This document shows positions 53,564 to 62,166 of a DNA stretch of 64,000 nucleotides, in pieces. Source of the stretch: Bacteroidota bacterium (lineage in GTDB: Bacteria > Bacteroidota > Bacteroidia > Chitinophagales > BACL12); NCBI GenBank assembly GCA_016706255.1, contig JADJJZ010000006.1, forward strand, positions 186,001 to 250,000, given 5' to 3'. The notes beneath the pieces were generated by a model. It saw nothing but the letters and a program-made list of their open reading frames with translations, had not been told where the DNA came from and searched no databases. Within the stretch, counting starts at the first letter, position 1, and each line of letters begins with the position of its first letter. Position numbers and translations under genes: made by a program.

Positions 53564-53937
53564 TTTTCTGACTGTTTATGACCGGGCATGCTATTGCTAA
53601 TAACGTTTTTAAGCCTTACGATGTGACGGCAAGTTAACAATAAAGTTTGTGTTTTGTAAATTTTATAGATAACGATTAATTTTCAGACCTGTGTATCGCC
53701 AGCTATTTTGGAAAACTACTATATATAACTTATTCGTAAATCGGTCTGCTCAATGAGCACCCTTTTTCAAATGAGATTCCTTCATGATATATTAACTATT
53801 TAATTAAACTTTGCAAATTAATTGATTTAGAATACATACCTGAGAAGCCAAGAAAAATTACCAACCTATGAGAAAATGTACATTTACTACTTATCAAATT
53901 ACAACCTAAGTAAAAAATCAATTGGGCAGTAAGCTCT
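53564..53937. other. intergenic region before the IS-interrupted repeat
   Basis: About 370 AT-rich bases. No gene is supported. A short plus-strand reading, MYIYYLSNYNLSKKSIGQ at 53878-53931, vaguely resembles the helix-turn-helix start of a transposase but is too short to call. Confidence 0.4.
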
Positions 53938-53966
53938 CATAGCCCGGACTGTCCCGATAGCTATCG

Positions 53967-55404
53967 CATAGGCGTCAACCAAAAGTGTTCATTAATTGGT
54001 TAAAATGTTCAGTGGCGTTGATTCTCTTACGTTTTTCATGGCAACAGTAATAGATGATTTGTTCTATCGTTTGGAGGCTTAAAACAGCGGTGTAAAATTG
54101 GCCATACTGTTTTATAACAAATGATGCGAGTTTTACTTTGCTGATTATTTTTTTATGTTTTTTATAAGCCTCAATCTTAATTGGTAGGTAAATGTGAACC
54201 TCAAACCATGCAATATAAAGTAGGATCATGTATAACACAGCTTCGATTCGTATTGTGTTTATTTGATCATTCGGTATTATCGATTCAATCTTAATACCTG
54301 TTTTCCAACTTTTAAATAATAGTTCTATCTGCCAGCGAGTACGGTATAAATCTGATATGTCTTGTGCCGTACAATCTGATTTATTAATGTTGGTTATAAA
54401 AATTATATACCCTAAAGCAGTATAAAATTCTTTTGAGTGATTTAGCCGTTTATCCCTATCCTGCCTAGCTTTGCGGATTTTTCTTTCTGTTGTTTTGCTA
54501 TCCAGCTTTATTGCCACCAACCTTATTGGTAACTTATTTGTTTTGCCACAGAGCAAGTTTATATCAACATAATTTTTTCTCTTTATCAATTTCATTACTG
54601 ATAGCTGTTCCATCGTTTTTGGGTCATACAAATTGGTATTAAAGCGTTGCCTGCTTATAAAGTAAATACCTGTAGCAATCATTTTTTCAAAAACTTGCAG
54701 CGAGTAATATCCTAAGTCACGTATTACTAAATCACCTTTTTGGCAATATCCAATATGGTTGCCGATAAACATTGTTCATTTGTTGTAAATCCAGTTATAT
54801 TAAAATGTATATAGTCCTGTAATTGCATTCATAACAACGTTGATTTTTGCAACTGATTTTTGCTTGCCTTTACTATAATTGCGGAAAAAGGCTATTCATA
54901 AAGTCCGAAGTTTAATTGCCGTGCTATCTTGCAAATAAACATTACGAAATAATTTGAACTTTCCCTTTTTAGTTGGTGCACCTAAATGTTTAGTTAAAAC
55001 GAGTTGGAGCAGTATTTTTAACAAATTAACCCAAGCGGTATTCATCCTTTTGAAAAGGGCCTGTTTGCTTACTGGCTGGCCTATTACACCGGACAAGGCA
55101 CTTGCCCAACTGGCATAACTTTTTTCACTTTTAGCTACCAATGCGAAAAAAGATGTCAATAAATGATACGCTTTAATTTTACTATTTTGATGCTTTGCAA
55201 AACCCGTAAGCCGGGCTTGTCGAGAAATTTCAGCATTACTTATTAAGCCAACTTTAGTATTTTTGGCTTGTGGAAAATGGGTTCGTTTTTTTTACTAGAC
55301 ATATTAATTACGAAACTCGTTTTCCATATTTATTTGTACAAGCTCTAATGTAGACCAATCCACGCTCCTGGCGTTTTTATTGTACAATTTAGTTGACGCC
55401 TATG
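53967..55404 (-). mobile_element. IS4-family insertion sequence, decayed
   Basis: The element is 1438 bases. The ends are CATAGGCGTCAACCAAA (left) and, read inward from the right, CATAGGCGTCAACTAAA: inverted repeats with 16 of 17 positions equal. It is flanked on both sides by CGATAGCTATCG (53955-53966 and 55405-55416), a 12-base target duplication that is itself a palindrome. Its single transposase gene is broken. The size, ends and duplication length fit the IS4 group. Confidence 0.82.
53975..55302 (-). pseudogene. IS4-family transposase, broken by several frameshifts
   Basis: The reading starts at an ATG (55300-55302) and can be followed through three frames to a stop at 53975, inside the end repeat. 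Breaks lie near 55260-55264, 54881-54910, 54801-54812 and 54737-54741; most fall in or next to runs of one base. The DDE residues remain: Asp in YLQDSTAIKL, Asp in VIRDLGYYS and Glu in YRTRWQIELLFKSWK, which fits the IS4 signature Y-x2-R-x3-E-x6-K. Two long pieces (53975-54772 and 54896-55159) survive as open frames, but no complete transposase can be made without correction. Confidence 0.85.
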
Positions 55405-55667
55405 CGATAGCTATCGGGACAGTCCGCATCCCGTTTTTTCAACGGGAGCGGACTTGGAATGGAAGGCCGGAACGAAATGTGATGGCGTGGAGGATGTTGA
55501 TGCTCCAAATAATAAATAAGCTGAATCAACTAAGCATGATCAGCTTAAGTGAAATTAAATTTATGTGGTACCAGAAAATTATTTAATACGACCCTACAGC
55601 TTTTTTCACCACTCGATTCATAAAAGCTTTATTTGCAACTGAATTAAATCATCATAAAAGCCTTCAA
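55303..55667. other. region between IS transposase and DinD-like gene
   Basis: It contains the right end of the IS (to 55404), the second target duplication (55405-55416) and the right half of REP-like copy D (to about 55511). The last 150 bases hold no gene. A plus-strand open frame at 55380-55586 is produced by the repeat and is not called. Confidence 0.55.
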
Positions 55668-56528
55668 TTACTGAAGTTTATTTTTTTTTGGGCTTACAAT
55701 TTTTCCTTTTGTTTGAGGTAATATTTTTTTAGCATTTGTGGAAGAAACCACTTTTTTGCCTGTTTTTGCTTCCAGTTCTTTTAAGGCAACTTTGGCAACA
55801 TTTCCACCTTGTTTCGCAACTTTTTTACTTGCTTCAAACGTTTCCGGATTTGTAGCTGCTGAAATATCTTTGGTGGAAGCTTCTGCTAACATATTTAATA
55901 TGAGTTCTGTATTCGTCATATTATCACGTAAGTTTTCTTTTTTTAAACCTTTTAAAATTTTGTATTCTTTTGTCGTTTTATCCGACCAGGTTTTGGTAAT
56001 TATATCAGTAAGTGTGGCAAAATGTTCACCTTCTTTTAAACCCCTTTTTTTCCACTCATCAGTTAATTCTTTACGGATTTCAATACTTTTTAAACGTTGG
56101 TTAATCCAATTTTCAGAATATCCCAGTTCCAGGTAATTCTCCATTGCTCTGTCAATACTTAATTCAGGATCTTGCATTTCATCAAGCCTTTCCGATGCAA
56201 CTTTAGCCAGCCAAAGTTTGAAGGTTTCTGCTTTAGGCGAAGGAACCGACTGTATGAGTCTGAAAAGCTGTTCTGTGTCCGCTACATCTGTTTTATAAAA
56301 TTTGCCATCATTGGATTGCATTTTCAGTTGACTACAGTTTGTAGCCAACTGACTTCCCTCTGCTTTCAGCCTGGTTTTTAATACACTCCAATACTTTCGA
56401 GGGTTGGGGCTGTCCGTTAAAACACCAATAACATCTACTATTGAAATATACCACTTCTCTTCCTCCTCACTCCAAACCGACCGAACTTGTTTTTGTTCGA
56501 ATAGGTTAATTGCCGTTTCTTTTTTCAT
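55668..56528 (-). CDS. BRO-N / DinD-like protein
   Basis: This 286-residue protein has an N-terminal BRO-N-type region (SVWSEEEEKWYISIVDVIGVL, then YWSVLKTRL and TEQLFRLIQSVPSPKAETFKLWLAKV, to about 115). The DinD-like part carries WINQRLKSIEIRKELTDEWKKRGLKEGEHFATLTDII. The C-terminus is lysine-rich. E. coli DinD is a DNA-damage-induced protein, and BRO-N domains are common in phage antirepressors. The gene is close to an IS and stands alone, which fits mobile cargo. No LexA site was recognised. Confidence 0.75.
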   Translation of the reverse strand: MKKETAINLFEQKQVRSVWSEEEEKWYISIVDVIGVLTDSPNPRKYWSVLKTRLKAEGSQLATNCSQLKMQSNDGKFYKTDVADTEQLFRLIQSVPSPKAETFKLWLAKVASERLDEMQDPELSIDRAMENYLELGYSENWINQRLKSIEIRKELTDEWKKRGLKEGEHFATLTDIITKTWSDKTTKEYKILKGLKKENLRDNMTNTELILNMLAEASTKDISAATNPETFEASKKVAKQGGNVAKVALKELEAKTGKKVVSSTNAKKILPQTKGKIVSPKKNKLQ

Positions 56529-56796
56529 TAGGTTAATATTGCCGTTGTGTTATTTAATAAATAAACAAATTGAATTATCTGTTTATTCAAAAAATCAATA
56601 GGCTAAGATAACTTTTAATGATTATATTTATAAGTAAAATAAAGAAATTAAATAGCATACTGTTGGCTAATAAACAAGCTGAATCGGCGCTTTTGCATTG
56701 CCCGCAGAATCAAAAGCGCTTAAACTCGAATAATAAATATTTTAAGTTATGCTAACACGTATAACTGAAGAATAGTTACAATATCAAATGCTTACT

Positions 56797-58695
56797 TCAA
56801 TACGCCCTTACATCTTTCTTCTCTACCCAATTCATAAATGCCTTGTTTGCAACTTTGTTTCCGCCGGGTGTTGGATAATTGCCCGTGAAATACCAGTCGC
56901 CCAAATTTTTAGGGCAGGCTAAATGTAAACTTTCTACCGACTGATAAATTACTTCAACCTCAGCGCGAATATGTTTCGCTTTTACGATTTCGGCAATTTT
57001 ATTTGAGATTTGATCATCGGTAAACTGATCGTATAATTTTTTTACGGCGTTATATGATTTTTCGTTGCTGAGTTTGGTTACTTCAACACATTCATCATAT
57101 ACTTCCTGAATTAAATGTTCTTTTTTATGTTCTTTCAACAACGCAACCATTGCTCTGAACGCCACAAAATCTCCCATCTTACTCATATCAATTCCATAAC
57201 AATCGGGATAACGAATTTGTGGTGCCGAAGAAACAATTACAATTTTTTTCGGATTTAAACGGTCGAGAATGGCAATGATACTATCCTTTAATGTTGTGCC
57301 ACGAACAATACTGTCGTCGATTAAAACTACTGTATCTTTTCCATCATTAACCTGTCCGTACGTTACATCATACACGTGACTCACTAAATCGCCACGGTCA
57401 GAATCGTTGGTAATAAATGTGCGCAGTTTTACATCTTTTAATGCGAGTTTTTCTACACGCGGACGTAAATTTAAAATACGTTGCAACTCAGCCGTATCTA
57501 ATTTTCCGTTGAGTTTTTTTATTTCCTCCGATTTATAATTATTTAAATATTCCTCAATTCCTTTTACCATGCCGTAAAAAGCTGTTTCAGCAGTATTGGG
57601 AATAAATGAAAATATGGTATTATCGAAATCGTAATCAACAGATTGTAAAACTCTTGCTGTTAAAAAGCGACCGAGGTTTTTTCTTTCTTCGTAAATTTCT
57701 TTGTCGTTGCCTCGCGAAAAATAAATGCGTTCGAAACTGCATGATAATTTTTCTTTCGGCGGAATTACCATTGCTTCTTTAACAGCACCTTTTTTCTTAA
57801 CGATTAAGGCATGCCCCGGTTTTAATTCATTTACTTTTTCGAACGGCACATTAAACGTTGTCATAATTGCGGGGCGTTCACTTGCTGCAACAACAACTTC
57901 GTCATCCTGATAAAAATATAATGGGCGTATACCGTTCGGATCGCGCATTACAAATGCATCGCCGTGGCCAAACATACCGCACATGGCAAAACCACCTTCA
58001 AAATCTTTTGAAGCACGTGTTAAAATGCGCTGAATATCTAAGTCGCTGGCAATTAAATTGGTTAATGTTTTATTGTCGTGATATTCTTTTCTTTCGTCAA
58101 ACAATCGTTGCACTTCATCATCGAGAAAATGCCCGATTTTTTCCATTACGGTTACTGTATCGGTAAATTGTTTTGGGTGCTGGCCAAGTTCCAATAATTG
58201 CTGAAACAATTGCTCATTGTTCACCATATTAAAATTGCCGGCTAAAATCAGATTTCTGGTTATCCAGTTATTATCGCGAACAAATGGATGTACACTGTCG
58301 ATATCGTTGCCGCCAAAAGTGCCGTAACGTAAATGCCCCATTAATACCTCACCGGTAAACGGCACATTTTTGCGCATCCACTCTGTATCGTTATACAATT
58401 CAGGGTTTTTGCGTTCAATTTTGCGGGCCTTTTTAAATACTTCTTCGAAAATATCCTTAATAGCCGATGGTGCAACACTGCGTTTGCGGTCCAAAAATTT
58501 ATAACCCGGCTCGGAATCTATTTTTATGGTGGCAATACCCGCTCCATCCTGACCTCTGTTGTGTTCTTTCTCCATCAACAGGTATAATTTATTCAACCCA
58601 TACAAAGGAGTGCCATATTTTTTATGGTAGTAGGAGAGTGGCTTTAATAAACGAATGAGGGCTATGCCGCATTCATGCTTGATTTGATCGCTCAC
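56797..58695 (-). CDS. amidophosphoribosyltransferase family protein (PurF-type, long form)
   Basis: From the GTG at 58695 the product has 632 residues. Cys9 in HECGIALIRLL is the glutaminase nucleophile, eight residues in rather than directly after the start Met as in E. coli PurF. The Ntn-type glutaminase part (NRGQDGAGI, GHLRYGTFGG) is followed by a phosphoribosyltransferase domain with the PRPP loop VLIDDSIVRGTT (about 457-468, Asp460-Asp461). A TTG start at 58734 is excluded because a -7 element (58722-58729) lies inside that extension. It is longer than PurF (about 500) and may be a variant specific to Bacteroidetes. Confidence 0.87.
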   Translation of the reverse strand: MSDQIKHECGIALIRLLKPLSYYHKKYGTPLYGLNKLYLLMEKEHNRGQDGAGIATIKIDSEPGYKFLDRKRSVAPSAIKDIFEEVFKKARKIERKNPELYNDTEWMRKNVPFTGEVLMGHLRYGTFGGNDIDSVHPFVRDNNWITRNLILAGNFNMVNNEQLFQQLLELGQHPKQFTDTVTVMEKIGHFLDDEVQRLFDERKEYHDNKTLTNLIASDLDIQRILTRASKDFEGGFAMCGMFGHGDAFVMRDPNGIRPLYFYQDDEVVVAASERPAIMTTFNVPFEKVNELKPGHALIVKKKGAVKEAMVIPPKEKLSCSFERIYFSRGNDKEIYEERKNLGRFLTARVLQSVDYDFDNTIFSFIPNTAETAFYGMVKGIEEYLNNYKSEEIKKLNGKLDTAELQRILNLRPRVEKLALKDVKLRTFITNDSDRGDLVSHVYDVTYGQVNDGKDTVVLIDDSIVRGTTLKDSIIAILDRLNPKKIVIVSSAPQIRYPDCYGIDMSKMGDFVAFRAMVALLKEHKKEHLIQEVYDECVEVTKLSNEKSYNAVKKLYDQFTDDQISNKIAEIVKAKHIRAEVEVIYQSVESLHLACPKNLGDWYFTGNYPTPGGNKVANKAFMNWVEKKDVRAY

Positions 58696-58721
58696 AAATA
58701 AATGTTTCTGAAATTGAACCG

Positions 58722-58729
58722 CAAATTTA
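58722..58729 (-). promoter_or_regulatory. -7 promoter element of the PurF-type gene
   Basis: TAAATTTG on the minus strand is an exact TAnnTTTG match 26 bases before the GTG start. It would place transcription start near 58715, downstream of the alternative TTG codon, which settles the choice of start. Confidence 0.5.
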
Positions 58730-58885
58730 CTCAATTAACGGCTTAAATGTCTCATAAAAACATGAATAAGCAGGATAAGTTCCCCTTAATACGGTAATTA
58801 CACGCTTCGGGTTGTGTATAAGAAAATTACAAATGGTGTAAAACCTTTGTGCAGTCAATAAACAGCGGAAAAATACGAGTGGCTT

Positions 58886-59851
58886 TTACAATAAACCTTT
58901 TATCAGGTCATCAACGCCAATGCCATCGGCTTCAGCCTTGTAATTGCGCACAATGCGGTGACGTAATACCGGAAGGGCTACTGCTTTAACATCTTCAATA
59001 TCAGGAGCATATTTGCCTTTTATGGCAGCATGACATTTAGCACCTAAAACGAGATATTGAGATGCCCGCGGACCTGCACCCCAGCTTAAATATTGATTTG
59101 CCTTAGGGTCGGCTTTGTCGGTGTTTGGACGTGTTTTGCTCACCAGTGAAACGGCGTAATTCAACACGTTATCGGTAATTGGAATGCGGCGCACCAGATG
59201 TTGGTAGCCAATTATTTCTTCAGCACCGATAATTTTATCGAGTGTGATTTTTGTATCGGTTGTGGTAGATTTTACAATGTTTAATTCAGCATCAAAACTT
59301 GGGTAATCTAAAATGATGTTGAACATAAAACGGTCGAGCTGGGCTTCCGGTAAAGGATAGGTTCCTTCCTGCTCAATCGGGTTTTGCGTTGCCAATACAA
59401 AAAATGGCAATTCAAGTTTATGTAAATGTCCGCCAATGGTAACATTTTTTTCCTGCATGGCTTCCAACAAAGCGGCCTGGGTTTTTGGCGGTGTACGATT
59501 TATTTCATCCGCTAAAATAATATTGGCGAAAACGGGACCTTTTAAAAATTTGAAATTGCGGTTATCATCCAGAATTTCACTTCCTGTTATATCACTCGGC
59601 ATTAAATCCGGTGTAAACTGAATGCGTTTGAACGATAAATGTAAAGCATCGGAAATTGTTTTAATCAATAATGTTTTTGCCAGTCCGGGAACCCCAACCA
59701 ACAAGCTGTGACCATCAGCAAAAATGCTCATCAAAACATTTTGCACCACTTCATCCTGACCGATAATCACTTTGCCGATTTCCGATTGCAGCTTTTTAAA
59801 GTCAGCCGCCAGCGAATCGATAGCTTCCACATCATTTTTAAATTCTTTCAT
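58886..59851 (-). CDS. second MoxR-family AAA+ ATPase
   Basis: This 321-residue protein has Walker A GVPGLAKT (53-60), Walker B LADE (113-116), the TQNPIEQEGTYPLPEAQLDRF sensor region and a C-terminal lid. It is clearly related to the MoxR at 23500. No DUF58 or VWA gene lies beside it. Downstream is the PurF-type gene, and 66 bases upstream is the surA-like cluster. Its partner is therefore unknown, and it may act on envelope or secreted proteins. In other Bacteroidetes I recall a similar position next to SurA-type genes. Confidence 0.92.
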   Translation of the reverse strand: MKEFKNDVEAIDSLAADFKKLQSEIGKVIIGQDEVVQNVLMSIFADGHSLLVGVPGLAKTLLIKTISDALHLSFKRIQFTPDLMPSDITGSEILDDNRNFKFLKGPVFANIILADEINRTPPKTQAALLEAMQEKNVTIGGHLHKLELPFFVLATQNPIEQEGTYPLPEAQLDRFMFNIILDYPSFDAELNIVKSTTTDTKITLDKIIGAEEIIGYQHLVRRIPITDNVLNYAVSLVSKTRPNTDKADPKANQYLSWGAGPRASQYLVLGAKCHAAIKGKYAPDIEDVKAVALPVLRHRIVRNYKAEADGIGVDDLIKGLL

Positions 59852-59917
59852 TCTGCTATTTTAATACAAATCAAATTAATATTCAGTCTCTAAAAAAATA
59901 ATTAACGCTAAATAACA

Positions 59918-61270
59918 TTAATTACCTGCTGTTTCGAGCAACATATTCAAATCTACACAATCGCCGTAAGCAGGGTCAATTTTAATATATTCGGTTGCTG
60001 CTTTTTCTGCCACCCATTCGCCCATTATAGCCACTTGTTTTTGAGATAAGGCTGCGTTTTGAATTTTTGCATAATCATCAATTAAATTTAATGCATGCGG
60101 ATCGGTTTGGTCGTTAAGCATAATAATACGCAATGCTTTTTTACCGTCAGCCGTTGTAAAAGGTACCACTTTTGAAACCTCACCCGGTTTTAAATTTTCG
60201 ATGGAATAATAATCGTCAGGTGATAATTCGGAAATTTGAAATGTACTTTCTCCGCTTTGTGGATTCATTACAGCACCGCAAGTTTTATTGGTGTTTTCAT
60301 CATCGCTGTATTTTTTTACGGCATCACAAAATGTAATGGTTCCTGCTATAATATTTGCGCGAATACTATCCAGTTGTTTATTTGCTGCAACAAAATTTAA
60401 ATTGGTAACAGGTGGCATAATTAAAATATGTCTCAAACAAGCTTTGTCGCCCTGGCGGCTTTCCATTTTAATAATATGATATCCAAATTCTGTTTCTATT
60501 ACCTCAGATATTTCACCCGGTTGTAATTTAAATGCAGCTGCTGAAAATTCGGTAACAAATTCTTCACGGGTTTTGCATCCTAAATCGCCGCACTGATCTT
60601 TTGTTCCATCAGAGGAATAAATACTTGCCAGACTACAAAAATCTTCACCTGCTAAAATACGTTTACGAATATCTTCTGCCTTAGCTTTTGCAATGGCTTT
60701 TTGTTCGGCATTGGCCTTGGGAATAATAATTAATTGGGCATATTCAATTTCTGCATTGATGAGTGGCAATGAATCGGAAGGAATGCCATTAAAAAATGCT
60801 TTTACTTCGGTAGGGGAAACTGATAAATCGCCAAAAATATTATCCTGCATACGCTGAATTAATAATAAATTGCGAACATCATCTCTGAATTCTTCTTTAA
60901 TTTCTTGCACCGACTTACCGTAAAATTCTTCCATTTTTTCCTGTGAGCCGAATAATGAAATAAAATAACGGATACGATTTTCAATATTACTTTCCACCTC
61001 ATCGTCGGTTACTTCAATACTGTCTTTTGCTGCCTGAATTAGCATCAATTTTTGGGTAACTAATTCCTGCATTACCTGGCAGCGGTAATCTTCTGGTACA
61101 TCACCTTTTTGTAATTGTTCAAAGTAAAACGATTCTACTTCGCTCATTAAAATAATTTTGTCGCCAACCTGACCAACAATTTTATCGATAACAGGTTTAT
61201 CGGTTCCTGTTTGTGCAAATAAGGTAATTCCGATTACTGTAAGTAAGGTGGTGAAAACCGTTTTTTTCAT
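59918..61270 (-). CDS. SurA-like periplasmic peptidyl-prolyl isomerase
   Basis: This 450-residue protein has a signal peptide (TLFAQT), a SurA-N-like helical region (about 25-170), and two parvulin-type domains (about 172-275 and 280-385), the first with FGYHIIK. SurA family proteins escort outer-membrane proteins across the periplasm. It contains several cysteines (CQVM, QCGDLGC, KTCGAV), unusual for E. coli SurA and possibly disulfide-forming. It begins inside the stop codon of the next upstream gene (4-base ATGA overlap). Confidence 0.87.
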   Translation of the reverse strand: MKKTVFTTLLTVIGITLFAQTGTDKPVIDKIVGQVGDKIILMSEVESFYFEQLQKGDVPEDYRCQVMQELVTQKLMLIQAAKDSIEVTDDEVESNIENRIRYFISLFGSQEKMEEFYGKSVQEIKEEFRDDVRNLLLIQRMQDNIFGDLSVSPTEVKAFFNGIPSDSLPLINAEIEYAQLIIIPKANAEQKAIAKAKAEDIRKRILAGEDFCSLASIYSSDGTKDQCGDLGCKTREEFVTEFSAAAFKLQPGEISEVIETEFGYHIIKMESRQGDKACLRHILIMPPVTNLNFVAANKQLDSIRANIIAGTITFCDAVKKYSDDENTNKTCGAVMNPQSGESTFQISELSPDDYYSIENLKPGEVSKVVPFTTADGKKALRIIMLNDQTDPHALNLIDDYAKIQNAALSQKQVAIMGEWVAEKAATEYIKIDPAYGDCVDLNMLLETAGN

Positions 61271-62166
61271 TGTTCTTTTTTTAAAAATTCTGCGTTGTCG
61301 CGTTTTAATCCTTCTGTATAAATATCCTGATATGTTTTATCCAGCAGGTCTTTTTTTCGTTTATTGATAATAATATTTTTTATGCCTTCCTTTAAATAAT
61401 CGTAAGGGCCGATATCGCCGGCAAGATGAAAATCTTCCACCTTTACAAAATACCTGCTGCTGGTGTCGCTATAGGTAATCGGCGACTTAGTTCTGAACCT
61501 GCCGCCACTATACATGTCGTAAGGTAACAGTTTAAACAAATCGTCTTCACTCAGCCAAATCTGTGTGTTTAATGAAAAACGTTCACAGTTAGCCGCACAA
61601 TAACGTTCAATCGGGTAGCGATATTTTTCCAGCCCTCTCGAAAACCAATATTGTATGGAATCGGCAGTTTTATTGCTGCGGGGTGAAACGGCGTAGGCTA
61701 GCTGGTAAATGTCGGTTTTTAGGGTAAAATCTTTTTTGTTGCGCTCGAAATAACTTTTTATGGAATCTTCCACTACAATGGTGTCCAAATTTTCGGCAAG
61801 CCATTGGCGCTCATACGCGTAAATAATTAACGATTCTTTATAAGCTTCAGCTTGTTTGTTGATATTGGCGAGGGCAGATTGCAGGTTATCTTCTGCAACG
61901 CGTAAAATGAGGTTTTGTCTCACCCAGTTGTCGATGTATTCGCTCACAATCCGGGCACTGTCTTCAGGGGTTGTTTCGTCGTTTATTAAACCTGCGATAT
62001 CCGAAACATATAAATATTTGTCGTACACTCTTGCCAGTGGCTCTTGGTTTTTTTCAGGCTTATGCTTGTTGCAACCAAGAGCCACTATGCTAATAAAGAG
62101 TGCTATGTATACATTTTTAACGTTCAATTGATTTTTATCGAACCATTGAGTTAAATACTTTTTCAT
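61267..62166 (-). CDS. SurA-related lipoprotein without a parvulin domain
   Basis: This 299-residue protein has a lipoprotein-type signal (SIVALGC, Cys32) after a 15-residue extension. The body is helical, with YDKYLYVSDIAGLINDETTPEDSARIVSEYIDNWVRQNLILRVAEDNL, the SurA N-terminal type. No FGYH-type parvulin motif is seen. It may be a chaperone-only member. The start at 62166 overlaps the upstream PPIase gene by 32 bases; no later start codon keeps the signal. Confidence 0.7.
   Translation of the reverse strand: MKKYLTQWFDKNQLNVKNVYIALFISIVALGCNKHKPEKNQEPLARVYDKYLYVSDIAGLINDETTPEDSARIVSEYIDNWVRQNLILRVAEDNLQSALANINKQAEAYKESLIIYAYERQWLAENLDTIVVEDSIKSYFERNKKDFTLKTDIYQLAYAVSPRSNKTADSIQYWFSRGLEKYRYPIERYCAANCERFSLNTQIWLSEDDLFKLLPYDMYSGGRFRTKSPITYSDTSSRYFVKVEDFHLAGDIGPYDYLKEGIKNIIINKRKKDLLDKTYQDIYTEGLKRDNAEFLKKEQ

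Larger units (their letters stand above)
53938..55511 (+). repeat. REP-like intergenic element, copy D, interrupted by an IS
   Basis: The left part (53938-53966) and right part (55405-55511) join into one element when the IS and one target duplication are removed. The junction is a perfect palindrome of 30-32 bases, GGACTGTCCCGATAG and its complement. The right part continues with GCATCCCGTTTTTTCAACGG and ends near GGATGTTGATGCTCC, matching copies A and B. Confidence 0.7.

Noticed and set aside
55380..55586. 68-codon plus-strand frame
   Set aside because: It starts in the IS end and runs through the target duplication and REP-like copy D.
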